A stretch of DNA of 7,407 nt from Cyanobacteria bacterium UBA9579 (GCA_003499585.1 DNSU01000066.1:1-7407); one strand, 5' to 3'; counted from the stretch's first letter, positions 1 to 6,217 are shown. Program-made: numbers and translations. The notes: generated from the sequence alone by a model not told the origin.

Positions 1-223
1 CTTTAACAAGACAGCTTCTTAGTTTACTTTTTGTTACAGAATTTTAAATAATTGGATTCAAGATATATTAATCATACAGCCATCTAAAGAATCATATTTT
101 TATATTAACCAGTGTTTTATATTTTCTGCAAAATCTGTGTTATATAAGGGGTTTAGCATCATTTTTAAGGACTGAAAAATTAACTTTAGTTACGAAGTTG
201 CTAATTTATGGCAATTAATTTTT
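1..223. other. AT-rich leader upstream of the symporter, no gene seen
   Basis: All three plus-strand frames meet a stop within the first 50 bases or so, so at most about 14 C-terminal residues of an upstream gene could be present. Minus-strand ATG codons here open only very short frames (about 20 codons at most). I see no tRNA or riboswitch fold. A weak promoter-like pair lies at the right end: TTGCTA at 198-203 and TATGAT at 223-228, with a 19-base spacer. If used, transcription would begin near 235, which would leave the ATG at 224 outside the message and favour the ATG at 278 as the symporter start. This is inference only. Confidence 0.4.
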
Positions 224-277
224 ATGATAGTCTTTAAAAAACATGTGTTGGACAGAGACAGGGCAGAACAAGTATTG

Positions 278-1669
278 ATGAAAAAATCCAGACTTACGTT
301 ATACATTTTTGCGGGTTTAATCTTAGGAATATTGGTAGGTTGGCTATTTCCGGCATTTGGATCGTCATTAAAACCGGTAGCTGATATTTTTTTAAGAATG
401 ATCAAGATGATTATAGCTCCGCTGATATTTGCAACTCTTGTTGTAGGAATAGCAGGGCATGGTAATCTAAAAAGCCTTGGAAAAACAAGTTTAAAAACTT
501 TCATATACTTTGAAATCGTAACTACGGTTGCATTAATAATAGGACTTACTGTAGCGAACTATTTTCAGGTAGGTTCAGGGGTTGAATTAAATGCATCTGC
601 ATCAAGCATGGAGGAAATATCTAAAATTGCAGCAGCAAAAGTTCATACTTCATTTGCAGATACATTTACACATATAATACCAACAAGCGTTATTGATGCT
701 ATGGCAAGGGGAGACCTTCTGCAAGTAGTTGTTTTCTCAATATTTTTTGCAGTAGCACTCGCTTCTATTGGCGAGAAAGGTCGTCCAATCCTCAATGGCC
801 TTTCAAGTTTAGCTGAAATAATGTTTAAATTTACCGAAATTGTAATGCTATTTGCTCCAATCGGTGTATTTGCAGCTATTGCTAACACTGTTGGGTATAA
901 CGGGATACAGATACTGGGAGTATATGCAAAATTAATAGGTGCAACTTATTTTGCCTTAATATTATTTGTAATTTTTGTACTTGTAGTTGCCTGCAAGCTT
1001 GTAAAAATACCTTTCCTTAATATGGTAAGGGTATTAAGAGATCCGGCTTTACTTGCATTCTCAACCGCAAGCAGCGAAGCAGCCTTGCCAAAAGCAATGG
1101 AAATAATGGAAAAGTTTGGTGCTCCAAGAAAAATCGTCAGCTTCGTAATGCCAACAGGCTATACATTTAATCTGGACGGAAGCACGTTATATTTATCTTT
1201 AGCAACAATGTTCATTGCTCAAGCATCCGGTATTGAATTATCACTGAGCCAGCAAATAATGATAATGCTAACTCTTATGCTGACAAGTAAAGGGATAGCA
1301 GGCGTTCCAAGAGTATCTCTGGTGATATTAACCGGTACACTTGTCAGTTTTAATATACCAATAGCAGGTGTTGCCATTCTCCTTGGCATTGATCAAATCC
1401 TTGATATGGGAAGAACGACTGTTAATTTAATTGGTAATTGTGTAGCCACTGCTGTTATAGCTCGTTGGGAAAACTGTTTTGACGACAAAAAAATGAAGGC
1501 ATTTATTTTGCAAGACAAAAAGTTAGATATAGTTATTGTTCCTGCTTTTAAACCACCTGTTAAAAATATCGGAACTCAATCTTTAAAACTTAAAAATGAT
1601 ATGAATTTAGCTAAAAAGAAATATTACTACAATAAAAAGGCTGAAGAAACAATATTAATGGATAAATAA
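278..1669 (+). CDS. gltP: GltP-type acidic amino acid (glutamate/aspartate):cation symporter, SDF/DAACS family
   Basis: Inner-membrane secondary transporter of the DAACS (sodium/proton:dicarboxylate symporter) fold, expected to import glutamate or aspartate. Numbered from the upstream ATG at 224, the family signatures appear in order: the serine-rich HP1 loop STASSEAALP (280-289), the TM7 motif GYTFNLDGS (312-320), the HP2 tip SKGIAGVP (355-362), and the TM8 motif DMGRTTVNLIGN (394-405). D394 and R397 match the residues that hold the amino group and side-chain carboxylate in aspartate transporters, so an acidic amino acid is likelier than a plain C4-dicarboxylate. About eight membrane segments fit the family. 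The start is set at ATG 278 because MKKSRLTLYIFAGLILGI aligns with the usual N-terminus; the ATG at 224 would add 18 charged residues. Neither start has a good Shine-Dalgarno. The protein ends in a Lys-rich tail of about 50 residues, longer than E. coli GltP. The symbol is a family-level assignment. Confidence 0.93.
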   Translation: MKKSRLTLYIFAGLILGILVGWLFPAFGSSLKPVADIFLRMIKMIIAPLIFATLVVGIAGHGNLKSLGKTSLKTFIYFEIVTTVALIIGLTVANYFQVGSGVELNASASSMEEISKIAAAKVHTSFADTFTHIIPTSVIDAMARGDLLQVVVFSIFFAVALASIGEKGRPILNGLSSLAEIMFKFTEIVMLFAPIGVFAAIANTVGYNGIQILGVYAKLIGATYFALILFVIFVLVVACKLVKIPFLNMVRVLRDPALLAFSTASSEAALPKAMEIMEKFGAPRKIVSFVMPTGYTFNLDGSTLYLSLATMFIAQASGIELSLSQQIMIMLTLMLTSKGIAGVPRVSLVILTGTLVSFNIPIAGVAILLGIDQILDMGRTTVNLIGNCVATAVIARWENCFDDKKMKAFILQDKKLDIVIVPAFKPPVKNIGTQSLKLKNDMNLAKKKYYYNKKAEETILMDK

Positions 1670-1731
1670 GCTTTATATTTAAATGAAATATTCACCTTGC
1701 GATAAATCATTATAATTTAAGTGTCAAAGTA

Positions 1732-2862
1732 CTAGTCAAAGCTTGTTTGTAAATCAGGTTTATAAATATCGTTATTTGATTGTAGCATTCTTAGCAGGCT
1801 TCTTGGCGCTGTCTCTCTATATAAAGATACGATATGAGATTTTATAGATTTCTTTTTAATTAGAGTGTGATTCACTGCCATATCATTTGTCCAATTGAGT
1901 TTATGGGGGTCATTTCCCCGCATGAAGTCAAAGGTTTTGAAATTATTCTCAAAAGCATATTTTATAATTTCAATTATCAGCAGCTTTGCAGGGTTATATT
2001 TGTCATATTCAGAATTGAACGCTGTATTCCATAAAGATAGAGTGTCTTGATTTGGCAACATTAAATGATAAGATACTATTTTTCCATTTAATTTTATATA
2101 AGCCAAAACTTTAGGATCATCTCCTTGAGAAGAGAAGAAATCATATATAAAATCAGTTTTTTTCCTGTCTGCAAAATAGCAGAATCTATCTAATTGCCCT
2201 TTTTTATACAGGAACTTTTGTCTATCGATGTTTAACCTGGCTATTGTATCAATGTCTTGTCTTGTTATGTTTTCCTGAAAGCCATATTCTATGGAAAATC
2301 CTTCTTTTTTGAGTCTATTATTTGATTTTCTGAGTTTATCTTTGAGATTTCTACTTAATTTATCATAATAATCCTCATATGAATTGAAGTTAGTAAGTCG
2401 AATTCTGTGACATTCCTTAGCAGGAGCAAATTTTGCGTTTTCTGAATACTTTTGCCACAGGTCAAAATTGGGATATGTTGAATTAATATGTCCCAATTCC
2501 AATAAGTCGTAATCTAAGTTATTTAAAGCATAATCAAGTAAAGCTTTAAAAACAGGTTCTCGATTATTATCAATAATCATAAAGTCAAGATAATCAGAGA
2601 TTTCTCCCCCTAAAAAACATAACCTTCTAAATGGTAAAAGTTTCAAAGCTTTAGTATTCTCAATACATAGAGGAGCAATGCCTAAAACTTTACCTTTATC
2701 TTTTGCTACTAGAATATTTAGCTCTTTATTCTCATTAAAATGCTGCCACCACTTGTACATCCATTCAAATCTTGTCACAGTGCTTAAGGCACTTGACAGT
2801 TTATTCCAGTCTTCCTTAAGAGCAAGGAAATCCTTATTATCTCTGGTAACAGTAATATTCAT
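1732..2862 (-). CDS. GNAT-superfamily acyltransferase, CelD/BioF2-like (Acetyltransf_6)
   Basis: Predicted cytoplasmic acyl-CoA-dependent N- or O-acyltransferase of the BioF2-like/CelD group, which often sits in exopolysaccharide or envelope-modification loci. Numbered from a possible GTG start at 2883 (383 aa), an N-terminal GNAT-like half includes FEWMYKWWQHF (39-49), the strand ILVAKDKGKVLGIAPL (57-72) and LGGEISDYLDF (91-101). The C-terminal half has the basic helix after LSRNLKDKLRKSNNRLKKEG (176-195), then LWNTAFN (284-290), a helix from about 297 to 314 and the hallmark FDFMRGNDPHKLNWT (318-332). No signal peptide or membrane segment is visible. I prefer ATG 2862 (376 aa): its MNITVTRDNKDF begins like relatives, and GTG 2883 lacks a ribosome-binding site. 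The ATG also has only a weak one. It lies 113-134 bp downstream of the NeuD-like gene on the same strand and converges on the symporter, 62 bp away. The acceptor substrate cannot be read from sequence. Confidence 0.87.
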   Translation of the reverse strand: MNITVTRDNKDFLALKEDWNKLSSALSTVTRFEWMYKWWQHFNENKELNILVAKDKGKVLGIAPLCIENTKALKLLPFRRLCFLGGEISDYLDFMIIDNNREPVFKALLDYALNNLDYDLLELGHINSTYPNFDLWQKYSENAKFAPAKECHRIRLTNFNSYEDYYDKLSRNLKDKLRKSNNRLKKEGFSIEYGFQENITRQDIDTIARLNIDRQKFLYKKGQLDRFCYFADRKKTDFIYDFFSSQGDDPKVLAYIKLNGKIVSYHLMLPNQDTLSLWNTAFNSEYDKYNPAKLLIIEIIKYAFENNFKTFDFMRGNDPHKLNWTNDMAVNHTLIKKKSIKSHIVSLYRETAPRSLLRMLQSNNDIYKPDLQTSFD

Positions 2863-2904
2863 ATCATAAGTCACTATTATCACTAAGTTATTGGGTTTTT
2901 CAAG

Positions 2905-2927
2905 AATATTACTTAAGTAAAAATATT
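2905..2927. repeat. Dyad-symmetric element in the CelD-like leader
   Basis: A perfect 12-bp palindrome, TTACTTAAGTAA (2909-2920), is bracketed by two copies of AATATT (2905-2910 and 2922-2927). It falls just after the predicted transcription start for the downstream gene, where a repressor operator would be expected. In AT-rich DNA a short palindrome can arise by chance, so an operator role is only inferred. Confidence 0.35.
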
Positions 2928-2935
2928 ACATCAGA

Positions 2936-2964
2936 AAGATAATTACTATTTAAGACTATCTCAA
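2936..2964 (-). promoter_or_regulatory. Probable sigma70-type promoter for the CelD-like gene
   Basis: On the minus strand the -35 box TTGAGA (2964-2959; 5 of 6 to TTGACA) and the -10 box TATCTT (2941-2936; 4 of 6 to TATAAT) are separated by exactly 17 bases. Transcription would start near 2929, giving a leader of about 65 nt to the ATG at 2862. A promoter here would let the GNAT gene be expressed apart from the NeuD-like gene upstream. Confidence 0.45.
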
Positions 2965-2968
2965 CTCT

Positions 2969-2985
2969 AAATACTCGGGGTATTT
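2969..2985. terminator. Weak hairpin after the NeuD-like gene
   Basis: AAATAC (2969-2974) pairs with GTATTT (2980-2985) around a 5-base GC-rich loop, 12 bases beyond the stop of the NeuD-like gene. Read on the minus strand, the stem is followed only by AGAG, so termination there would be inefficient. Read on the plus strand it runs into seven T (2983-2989), yet no plus-strand gene precedes it. It may be a weak or attenuating terminator separating the NeuD-like gene from the promoter at 2936-2964. Confidence 0.3.
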
Positions 2986-2996
2986 TTTTATAAATT

Positions 2997-3710
2997 TTAA
3001 GATGGAATATTTAACAAACTAATTATTTTTAGCAGTCTTTTTTTAATATATCTATATACCCTTTTAAAAAAGTTTCTTTTTATTTTTTTAGCAGGAACAC
3101 CTACTACAGTAATTCCATCGGATATATTTTGGGTTACTACAGCTCCTGCGCCTACTTTACTTTTTTCTCCCACAATCTTATGATGCAGGACAGTTGTTCC
3201 AGCACCGATGAAACAATCCTCTTTTAAAACGGCACAGCCTCCTATCGTCACTCCGGGGCCAATAAATGAATAATCTTCTATTTTAACATCATGACTAATT
3301 AAACTTTTCAGGCGAACGGTTACATAATTACCTATTTCAGTACCCCCTCCAACTACACAGCCTTCGGGTAATATGCAGCCTTTTCCGATTTTTACGTAGC
3401 GCATATCTATTGAAGGATGAATGAGATTTGGTACTTTGCATATGTAATGATCAAGCAAGTCTGCTCTGTCTCTAAATTTATGCGCTTCATCATAGCAATT
3501 GTTAATGAAATAAATATTTTTATTTTTTATTAATTCAGGGATTAATTCTTTGCCGCCAAGAACAGGATGTCCTAGAAATACTTTCCCCTGCTCTTCTTTT
3601 TGATCATCAAGAAAGCCAATAATTTGCCATTCAGGCTTTTTCTCATTGATAGCATCAATGAGCTTGATTATGTCAAGAAAACCGGCTCCATATATTATAA
3701 GCTGCTTCAT
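2997..3710 (-). CDS. NeuD/PglD-type sugar O/N-acyltransferase (left-handed beta-helix)
   Basis: Predicted cytoplasmic acetyl- or acyl-CoA transferase acting on a sugar or nucleotide sugar, as NeuD does on sialic acid and PglD on a UDP-amino sugar. The N-terminal Rossmann-like PglD domain shows LIIYGAG (4-10) and GFLDD (32-36), then the linker LIHPS (96-100). Imperfect hexapeptide repeats of the left-handed beta-helix run from about 106 to 195. H140 in SLISHDVKIEDYSFIGPG fits the catalytic His of this family, and GVPAKKIK (204-211) closes the helix before a basic C-terminal helix. The length, 237 aa, is slightly above the usual 210 or so because of that tail. The common GGHA after the first glycines is replaced by FLDI. 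Start ATG 3710 has GGAG four bases upstream. Its position ahead of a GNAT acyltransferase suggests a role in glycan decoration, but no sugar biosynthesis or glycosyltransferase gene is present to name the substrate. Confidence 0.9.
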   Translation of the reverse strand: MKQLIIYGAGFLDIIKLIDAINEKKPEWQIIGFLDDQKEEQGKVFLGHPVLGGKELIPELIKNKNIYFINNCYDEAHKFRDRADLLDHYICKVPNLIHPSIDMRYVKIGKGCILPEGCVVGGGTEIGNYVTVRLKSLISHDVKIEDYSFIGPGVTIGGCAVLKEDCFIGAGTTVLHHKIVGEKSKVGAGAVVTQNISDGITVVGVPAKKIKRNFFKRVYRYIKKRLLKIISLLNIPS

Positions 3711-3714
3711 TCTA

Positions 3715-3718
3715 CTCC
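3715..3718 (-). promoter_or_regulatory. Ribosome-binding site of the NeuD-like gene
   Basis: GGAG on the minus strand lies four bases before the ATG at 3710, which fixes that start. The 168-bp divergent region between this gene and the LOG-family gene (3711-3878) must hold promoters for both. I could not pick out convincing -35/-10 pairs there. Confidence 0.6.
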
Positions 3719-3868
3719 AACGATTCTATTATCAATGAAGTTTGTTATTTAATATACTAAATCCAGCAGGAATGTATATTAGTGCATGGGATGGATTTAC
3801 AGGTTTATTTTTTCGCTGTCCTTAAATGCTTTAATTTAGTTTAAATTTGGGTTAGATTATATTGGAAT

Positions 3869-3872
3869 GGAG
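3869..3872 (+). promoter_or_regulatory. Ribosome-binding site that decides the LOG-family start
   Basis: GGAG lies six bases before the ATG at 3879. The alternative in-frame ATG at 3867 overlaps this site, so the shorter protein is preferred. Confidence 0.7.
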
Positions 3873-3878
3873 ATAATA

Positions 3879-4448
3879 ATGCCAAAAAATATATGTGTAT
3901 ACTGCTCATCAAGTAATATTGTTGACCCTGTTTTCTTTAAAGCAGCTAATGAGTTAGGTGCTTTAATGGCTAATAAAGGTCATACATTGGTATATGGTGG
4001 TGGCTGTGTTGGCTTAATGGGGGAAGTAGCTAAATCAGTGCATCATCATAAAGGCAAGGTCATAGGAATAATTCCTGAAGGGTTAAGGCATAAGGAAGTA
4101 TGTTATGAGCAATCAGATGAGCTAATAGTAACTAAAAATATGCGTGATCGCAAAGCTATTATGGATGAACGCTCAGATGCTGTTATTACTCTTCCTGGTG
4201 GATTTGGAACATTAGAAGAAATTTTAGAAATGATAACATCAAGACAGCTTGGATTTCATAATAAACCACTTGTGATAGTGAATATTAATGGTTTTTATGA
4301 TCCGCTTATTGAGTTATTTGAACATATTTACGAACATAAATTTGCAAATACTGAGCTTAGAGTCTCTTATCACGTTACTTCCAATGTCAAAGATGCTGTT
4401 GAATATATAGAGCAATATTCTACTACTGATAATCTCAGCAGGTGGTAA
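3879..4448 (+). CDS. LOG family protein (TIGR00730), nucleoside 5'-monophosphate phosphoribohydrolase
   Basis: Cytosolic Rossmann-fold enzyme of the LOG (Lonely Guy) family, type I. Characterised members release the base from cytokinin riboside monophosphates or from purine nucleotides such as AMP; in bacteria the role is usually nucleotide salvage or clean-up and often undefined. In the 189-residue protein the signatures are CVYCSSS (6-12), LVYGGGCVGLMG (37-48), GKVIGIIPE (59-67), MRDRKAIM (88-95, carrying the conserved Arg-Lys), the defining PGGFGTLEE (106-114) and QLGFHNKP (123-130). All active-site motifs are intact and the length is typical. The start is ATG 3879, preceded by GGAG at 3869-3872 with a six-base spacer; the ATG at 3867 overlaps that site and would add only four residues. 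A triple His (55-57) replaces less polar residues common in relatives. Its stop lies 16 bp from the stop of the opposing AI-2E gene. Confidence 0.94.
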   Translation: MPKNICVYCSSSNIVDPVFFKAANELGALMANKGHTLVYGGGCVGLMGEVAKSVHHHKGKVIGIIPEGLRHKEVCYEQSDELIVTKNMRDRKAIMDERSDAVITLPGGFGTLEEILEMITSRQLGFHNKPLVIVNINGFYDPLIELFEHIYEHKFANTELRVSYHVTSNVKDAVEYIEQYSTTDNLSRW

Positions 4449-4464
4449 TATAAAGAAGGAGTTG

Positions 4465-5634
4465 TTACTGAATAGTTTTTTCTTTGCTGATTTTTTTGAT
4501 ATATAACTCATCTATTAAAACACTTATAGTTGCTGCAAAAGCAGGAGCCAGTATTACTCCGATGAATCCAAATATAGCTGTTCCTGCTAACAGGGAAAAT
4601 ATTAATGTTAACGGATGTAGATTCAGGAATTTTCCATAAACTACAGGTCTTATAAAGGTGTCTGTTATCCATCCAGCAGCAATATAAATAATAAGAGCCC
4701 ACAATGCCAGAATGGGTTTTTGTGCAAGGCTTACTAAAATAACTATAGTTGCCCCGATTATTGGCCCTACAATTGGAATTATATCCAGAACAGCAGCTAT
4801 TAAACCAAGTACAAGAAAGTAATTTACGCCAATTAAAGCCAGTCCTGTAGTAATAATTAAACCTACTGCTAAAACCATAACCAATAAACTGATAACGTAC
4901 CCTCCGGTTTTTTGAGCTATTAGTCCGCCTATTGTTTCTGCATCTGATTTGCCATTCTCAGGAAAAAGGCTTAAAAACTTCTCTTTTAAATAATATTTAT
5001 CCATTAACATATAGATAATAATTATTGCAGATGTAAAGATAAAGATAATTGTAGAGATGAAGCCTTTTGTCAGGTTTACTGATCCGCTAATAATGTTTTG
5101 TCCGATTTGTGATGCAGTAGAGATTATTCCTGATGTATCAGGTAAAACATTGATATTCTTAATATAACTTGCTAATTGTCCCAATCCTAAATTGTTTAAT
5201 ATCCCGATTAAACCGCCTTGATTAGTTTGTATTATGAGAATATTTGCCTGAGTCTGTATTTTTGTCCAGTAAATAGGCGCCTGTTCCAGTAATAAAAGGG
5301 TTTGCTTGATTAATATATTTATTAGCGGGATTAAAAATACTGACATAATTACAAGGCTTATGGCAGCAATAAGCAATATAGCTACTTTCCTTGGCATTTT
5401 CCTGCTGAGAAATTCTACTGAGGGGTCTATAGCACTTGCTATAACAAAAGAAGCAAAGAATAAAATTAGTATAGTCTGGATTTTATAGGCAAAAAAGCCT
5501 AAAAGTAGGATAAATATTATGAGCATTATATTTTTAAATATGGTTAAATCATTTTTTGAGCCATTATCAGGGTTATTAGTTTCTGGAGGGTCTGATAACG
5601 GATTAAATATTTTTGCCAGCATTGATTGAAACAT
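4465..5634 (-). CDS. AI-2E family transporter (PF01594, PerM/YdiK-like permease)
   Basis: Integral inner-membrane protein of the AI-2E/UPF0118 family, about eight membrane segments. Members include the proposed autoinducer-2 exporter TqsA and Na+/H+ antiporter-like proteins, so the substrate here is open. A polar N-terminus (1-30, with a Pro/Asn/Asp-rich stretch) precedes hydrophobic segments near 33-51, 53-72 and 82-107. A less hydrophobic region follows (about 110-185), then segments near 188-210, 245-268, 270-292, 294-320 and 343-375. Family signatures are DIIPIVGPIIG (284-294) and D325-x3-R329-P330, followed by LHPLTLIFSLLAG (339-351) and FGFIGVILAP (355-364). Length (389 aa) is normal. 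Start ATG 5634 has AAGG eight bases upstream. It has its own likely promoter with a large inverted repeat in the leader, and it converges on the LOG-family gene with no room for a terminator. Confidence 0.93.
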   Translation of the reverse strand: MFQSMLAKIFNPLSDPPETNNPDNGSKNDLTIFKNIMLIIFILLLGFFAYKIQTILILFFASFVIASAIDPSVEFLSRKMPRKVAILLIAAISLVIMSVFLIPLINILIKQTLLLLEQAPIYWTKIQTQANILIIQTNQGGLIGILNNLGLGQLASYIKNINVLPDTSGIISTASQIGQNIISGSVNLTKGFISTIIFIFTSAIIIIYMLMDKYYLKEKFLSLFPENGKSDAETIGGLIAQKTGGYVISLLVMVLAVGLIITTGLALIGVNYFLVLGLIAAVLDIIPIVGPIIGATIVILVSLAQKPILALWALIIYIAAGWITDTFIRPVVYGKFLNLHPLTLIFSLLAGTAIFGFIGVILAPAFAATISVLIDELYIKKISKEKTIQ

Positions 5635-5662
5635 ATTATTAACCTTATAAATATAGAAACAA

Positions 5663-5695
5663 TAAATTTTAATTTATCATATAAATTAAAATTTA
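5663..5695. repeat. Perfect 15-bp inverted repeat in the AI-2E leader
   Basis: TAAATTTTAATTTAT (5663-5677) and its exact reverse complement (5681-5695) flank the three bases CAT. On the minus strand it begins 12 bases after the TATAAT box and ends 28 bases before the start codon, leaving the Shine-Dalgarno free. It could act as a DNA operator or as an all-A/U hairpin at the 5' end of the message. There is no GC in the stem, so it is a poor terminator. Confidence 0.75.
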
Positions 5696-5706
5696 AGTAT
5701 CATTTC

Positions 5707-5734
5707 ATTATAGTAGAAGGTTTTAGAACATAAA
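5707..5734 (-). promoter_or_regulatory. Probable promoter of the AI-2E gene
   Basis: A perfect -10 box TATAAT is read on the minus strand at 5712-5707. The best -35 candidate is TTTATG (5734-5729) with a 16-base spacer, a poor match to TTGACA. Transcription would start near 5700. The site lies directly after the terminator of the upstream small gene, so an independent promoter is expected here. Confidence 0.5.
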
Positions 5735-5759
5735 AATACGGCCGGTTATCCTGCCGTAT
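5732..5759 (-). terminator. Rho-independent terminator of the small CxxC protein gene
   Basis: ATACGGC (5736-5742) and GCCGTAT (5753-5759) form a 7-bp GC-containing stem. Two more G-C pairs inside (5744-5745 with 5750-5751) follow one mismatch, and the loop is four bases. Read on the minus strand the stem ends in a run of T (TATTTTTA), the classic intrinsic terminator layout, 24 bases after the stop at 5784. On the plus strand it is followed, seven bases on, by six T (5766-5771), but no plus-strand gene lies upstream. Confidence 0.75.
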
Positions 5760-5783
5760 AAGCTGTTTTTTACTTGATACTTC

Positions 5784-5981
5784 TTAATTGGGCATATAGA
5801 CACTAGAATTCGCCCATTCCTCTATCTCTTTATTGTTTAAATTGCTGATAACTTCATCTATTTCTTGTTGACTTGGAAATCTTAATCCTGTTCCTTTGCA
5901 ATGCTTGCAATTTGTTTCACTATTACAGCTGTTACATTTTAAGAGGCTTAATATCTGGGTAAGGAGAAACTTTTTATCCAT
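5784..5981 (-). CDS. Small cysteine-rich protein with DnaJ-like zinc-knuckle motif, unknown function
   Basis: I do not recognise this 65-residue protein. It has a short N-terminal hydrophobic/basic helix (KKFLLTQILSLL, 3-14), too short and unflanked to be a convincing membrane anchor. Two CxxC pairs follow: C16-N-S-C19 and C25-K-H-C28. The second continues as CKHCKGTG (25-32), matching the CxxCxGxG repeat of the DnaJ zinc finger, so four cysteines could bind one zinc. The C-terminal half is acidic and probably helical (QQEIDEVISNLNNKEIEEW, 38-56). It looks like a real gene: ATG 5981 has AGG eight to nine bases upstream, and a clean terminator follows the stop. It reads away from the YhcH-family gene and stands upstream of the AI-2E gene on the same strand, but the terminator separates them. 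A regulator or chaperone-adaptor role is conceivable but unsupported. Confidence 0.75.
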   Translation of the reverse strand: MDKKFLLTQILSLLKCNSCNSETNCKHCKGTGLRFPSQQEIDEVISNLNNKEIEEWANSSVYMPN

Positions 5982-6099
5982 ATTTATTAACCTATTTTGA
6001 ACTATCTATTTAATAAATATAAACCCAATTTAAATTTTAAAAACTCACATATTTTCGGTTTTACTTTTTTGTTTGTAGGAAAACACGCTTTTATAGGTA

Positions 6100-6158
6100 A
6101 TTAGATGGTTTCAGGATTTAATTAAAAGTTAAGTTTTGAATTAATTTTATTAGATGGT
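6100..6158. repeat. 10-bp direct repeat upstream of the YhcH-family gene
   Basis: ATTAGATGGT occurs at 6100-6109 and again at 6149-6158, 49 bp apart. The second copy overlaps the proposed -35 region of the plus-strand gene, as a paired regulator site might. It lies within the 236-bp divergent spacer 5982-6217, which holds no gene that I can see. Confidence 0.35.
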
Positions 6159-6183
6159 CATATTTGAATTTAAAAGTTATAAA
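6155..6183 (+). promoter_or_regulatory. Possible promoter of the YhcH-family gene
   Basis: TGGTCA (6155-6160; 4 of 6 to TTGACA) and TATAAA (6178-6183) are separated by 17 bases. Transcription would begin near 6190, giving a leader of roughly 28 nt that contains AAGGA at 6204-6208, nine bases before the ATG. AT-rich spacers produce such matches easily. Confidence 0.35.
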
Positions 6184-6217
6184 ATAAGGTTACATTTGTG
6201 ATAAAGGAAAGCTAATT

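Noticed and set aside
190..504. Minus-strand open frame of about 100 codons opposite the symporter start
   Set aside because: It overlaps the conserved N-terminal membrane region of the symporter on the other strand, lacks a ribosome-binding site and resembles no protein family; a frame shadow.
643..888. Minus-strand open frame inside the symporter
   Set aside because: Lies wholly within a gene with clear family motifs; composition reflects the complement of hydrophobic codons.
2969..2989. Plus-strand reading of the hairpin followed by seven T as a terminator
   Set aside because: No plus-strand gene lies upstream for over a kilobase, so I list it only as a weak hairpin after the minus-strand gene.
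3711..3878. TATATT at 3858-3863 as the -10 box of the LOG-family gene
   Set aside because: It would put the transcription start about at the Shine-Dalgarno, leaving no usable leader, and no -35 box is seen.
4455..4506. GAAGGAG followed by TTG at 4462, opening a 14-codon plus-strand frame
   Set aside because: A good Shine-Dalgarno string, but the peptide is tiny, starts with TTG and is antisense to the AI-2E C-terminus; no evidence it is translated.
4314..4511. Minus-strand frame across the LOG/AI-2E junction
   Set aside because: Overlaps the ends of two well-supported genes and has no motif of its own.
5306..5488. Plus-strand 60-codon frame inside the AI-2E gene
   Set aside because: Antisense shadow of membrane-segment codons, with no plausible start signal.
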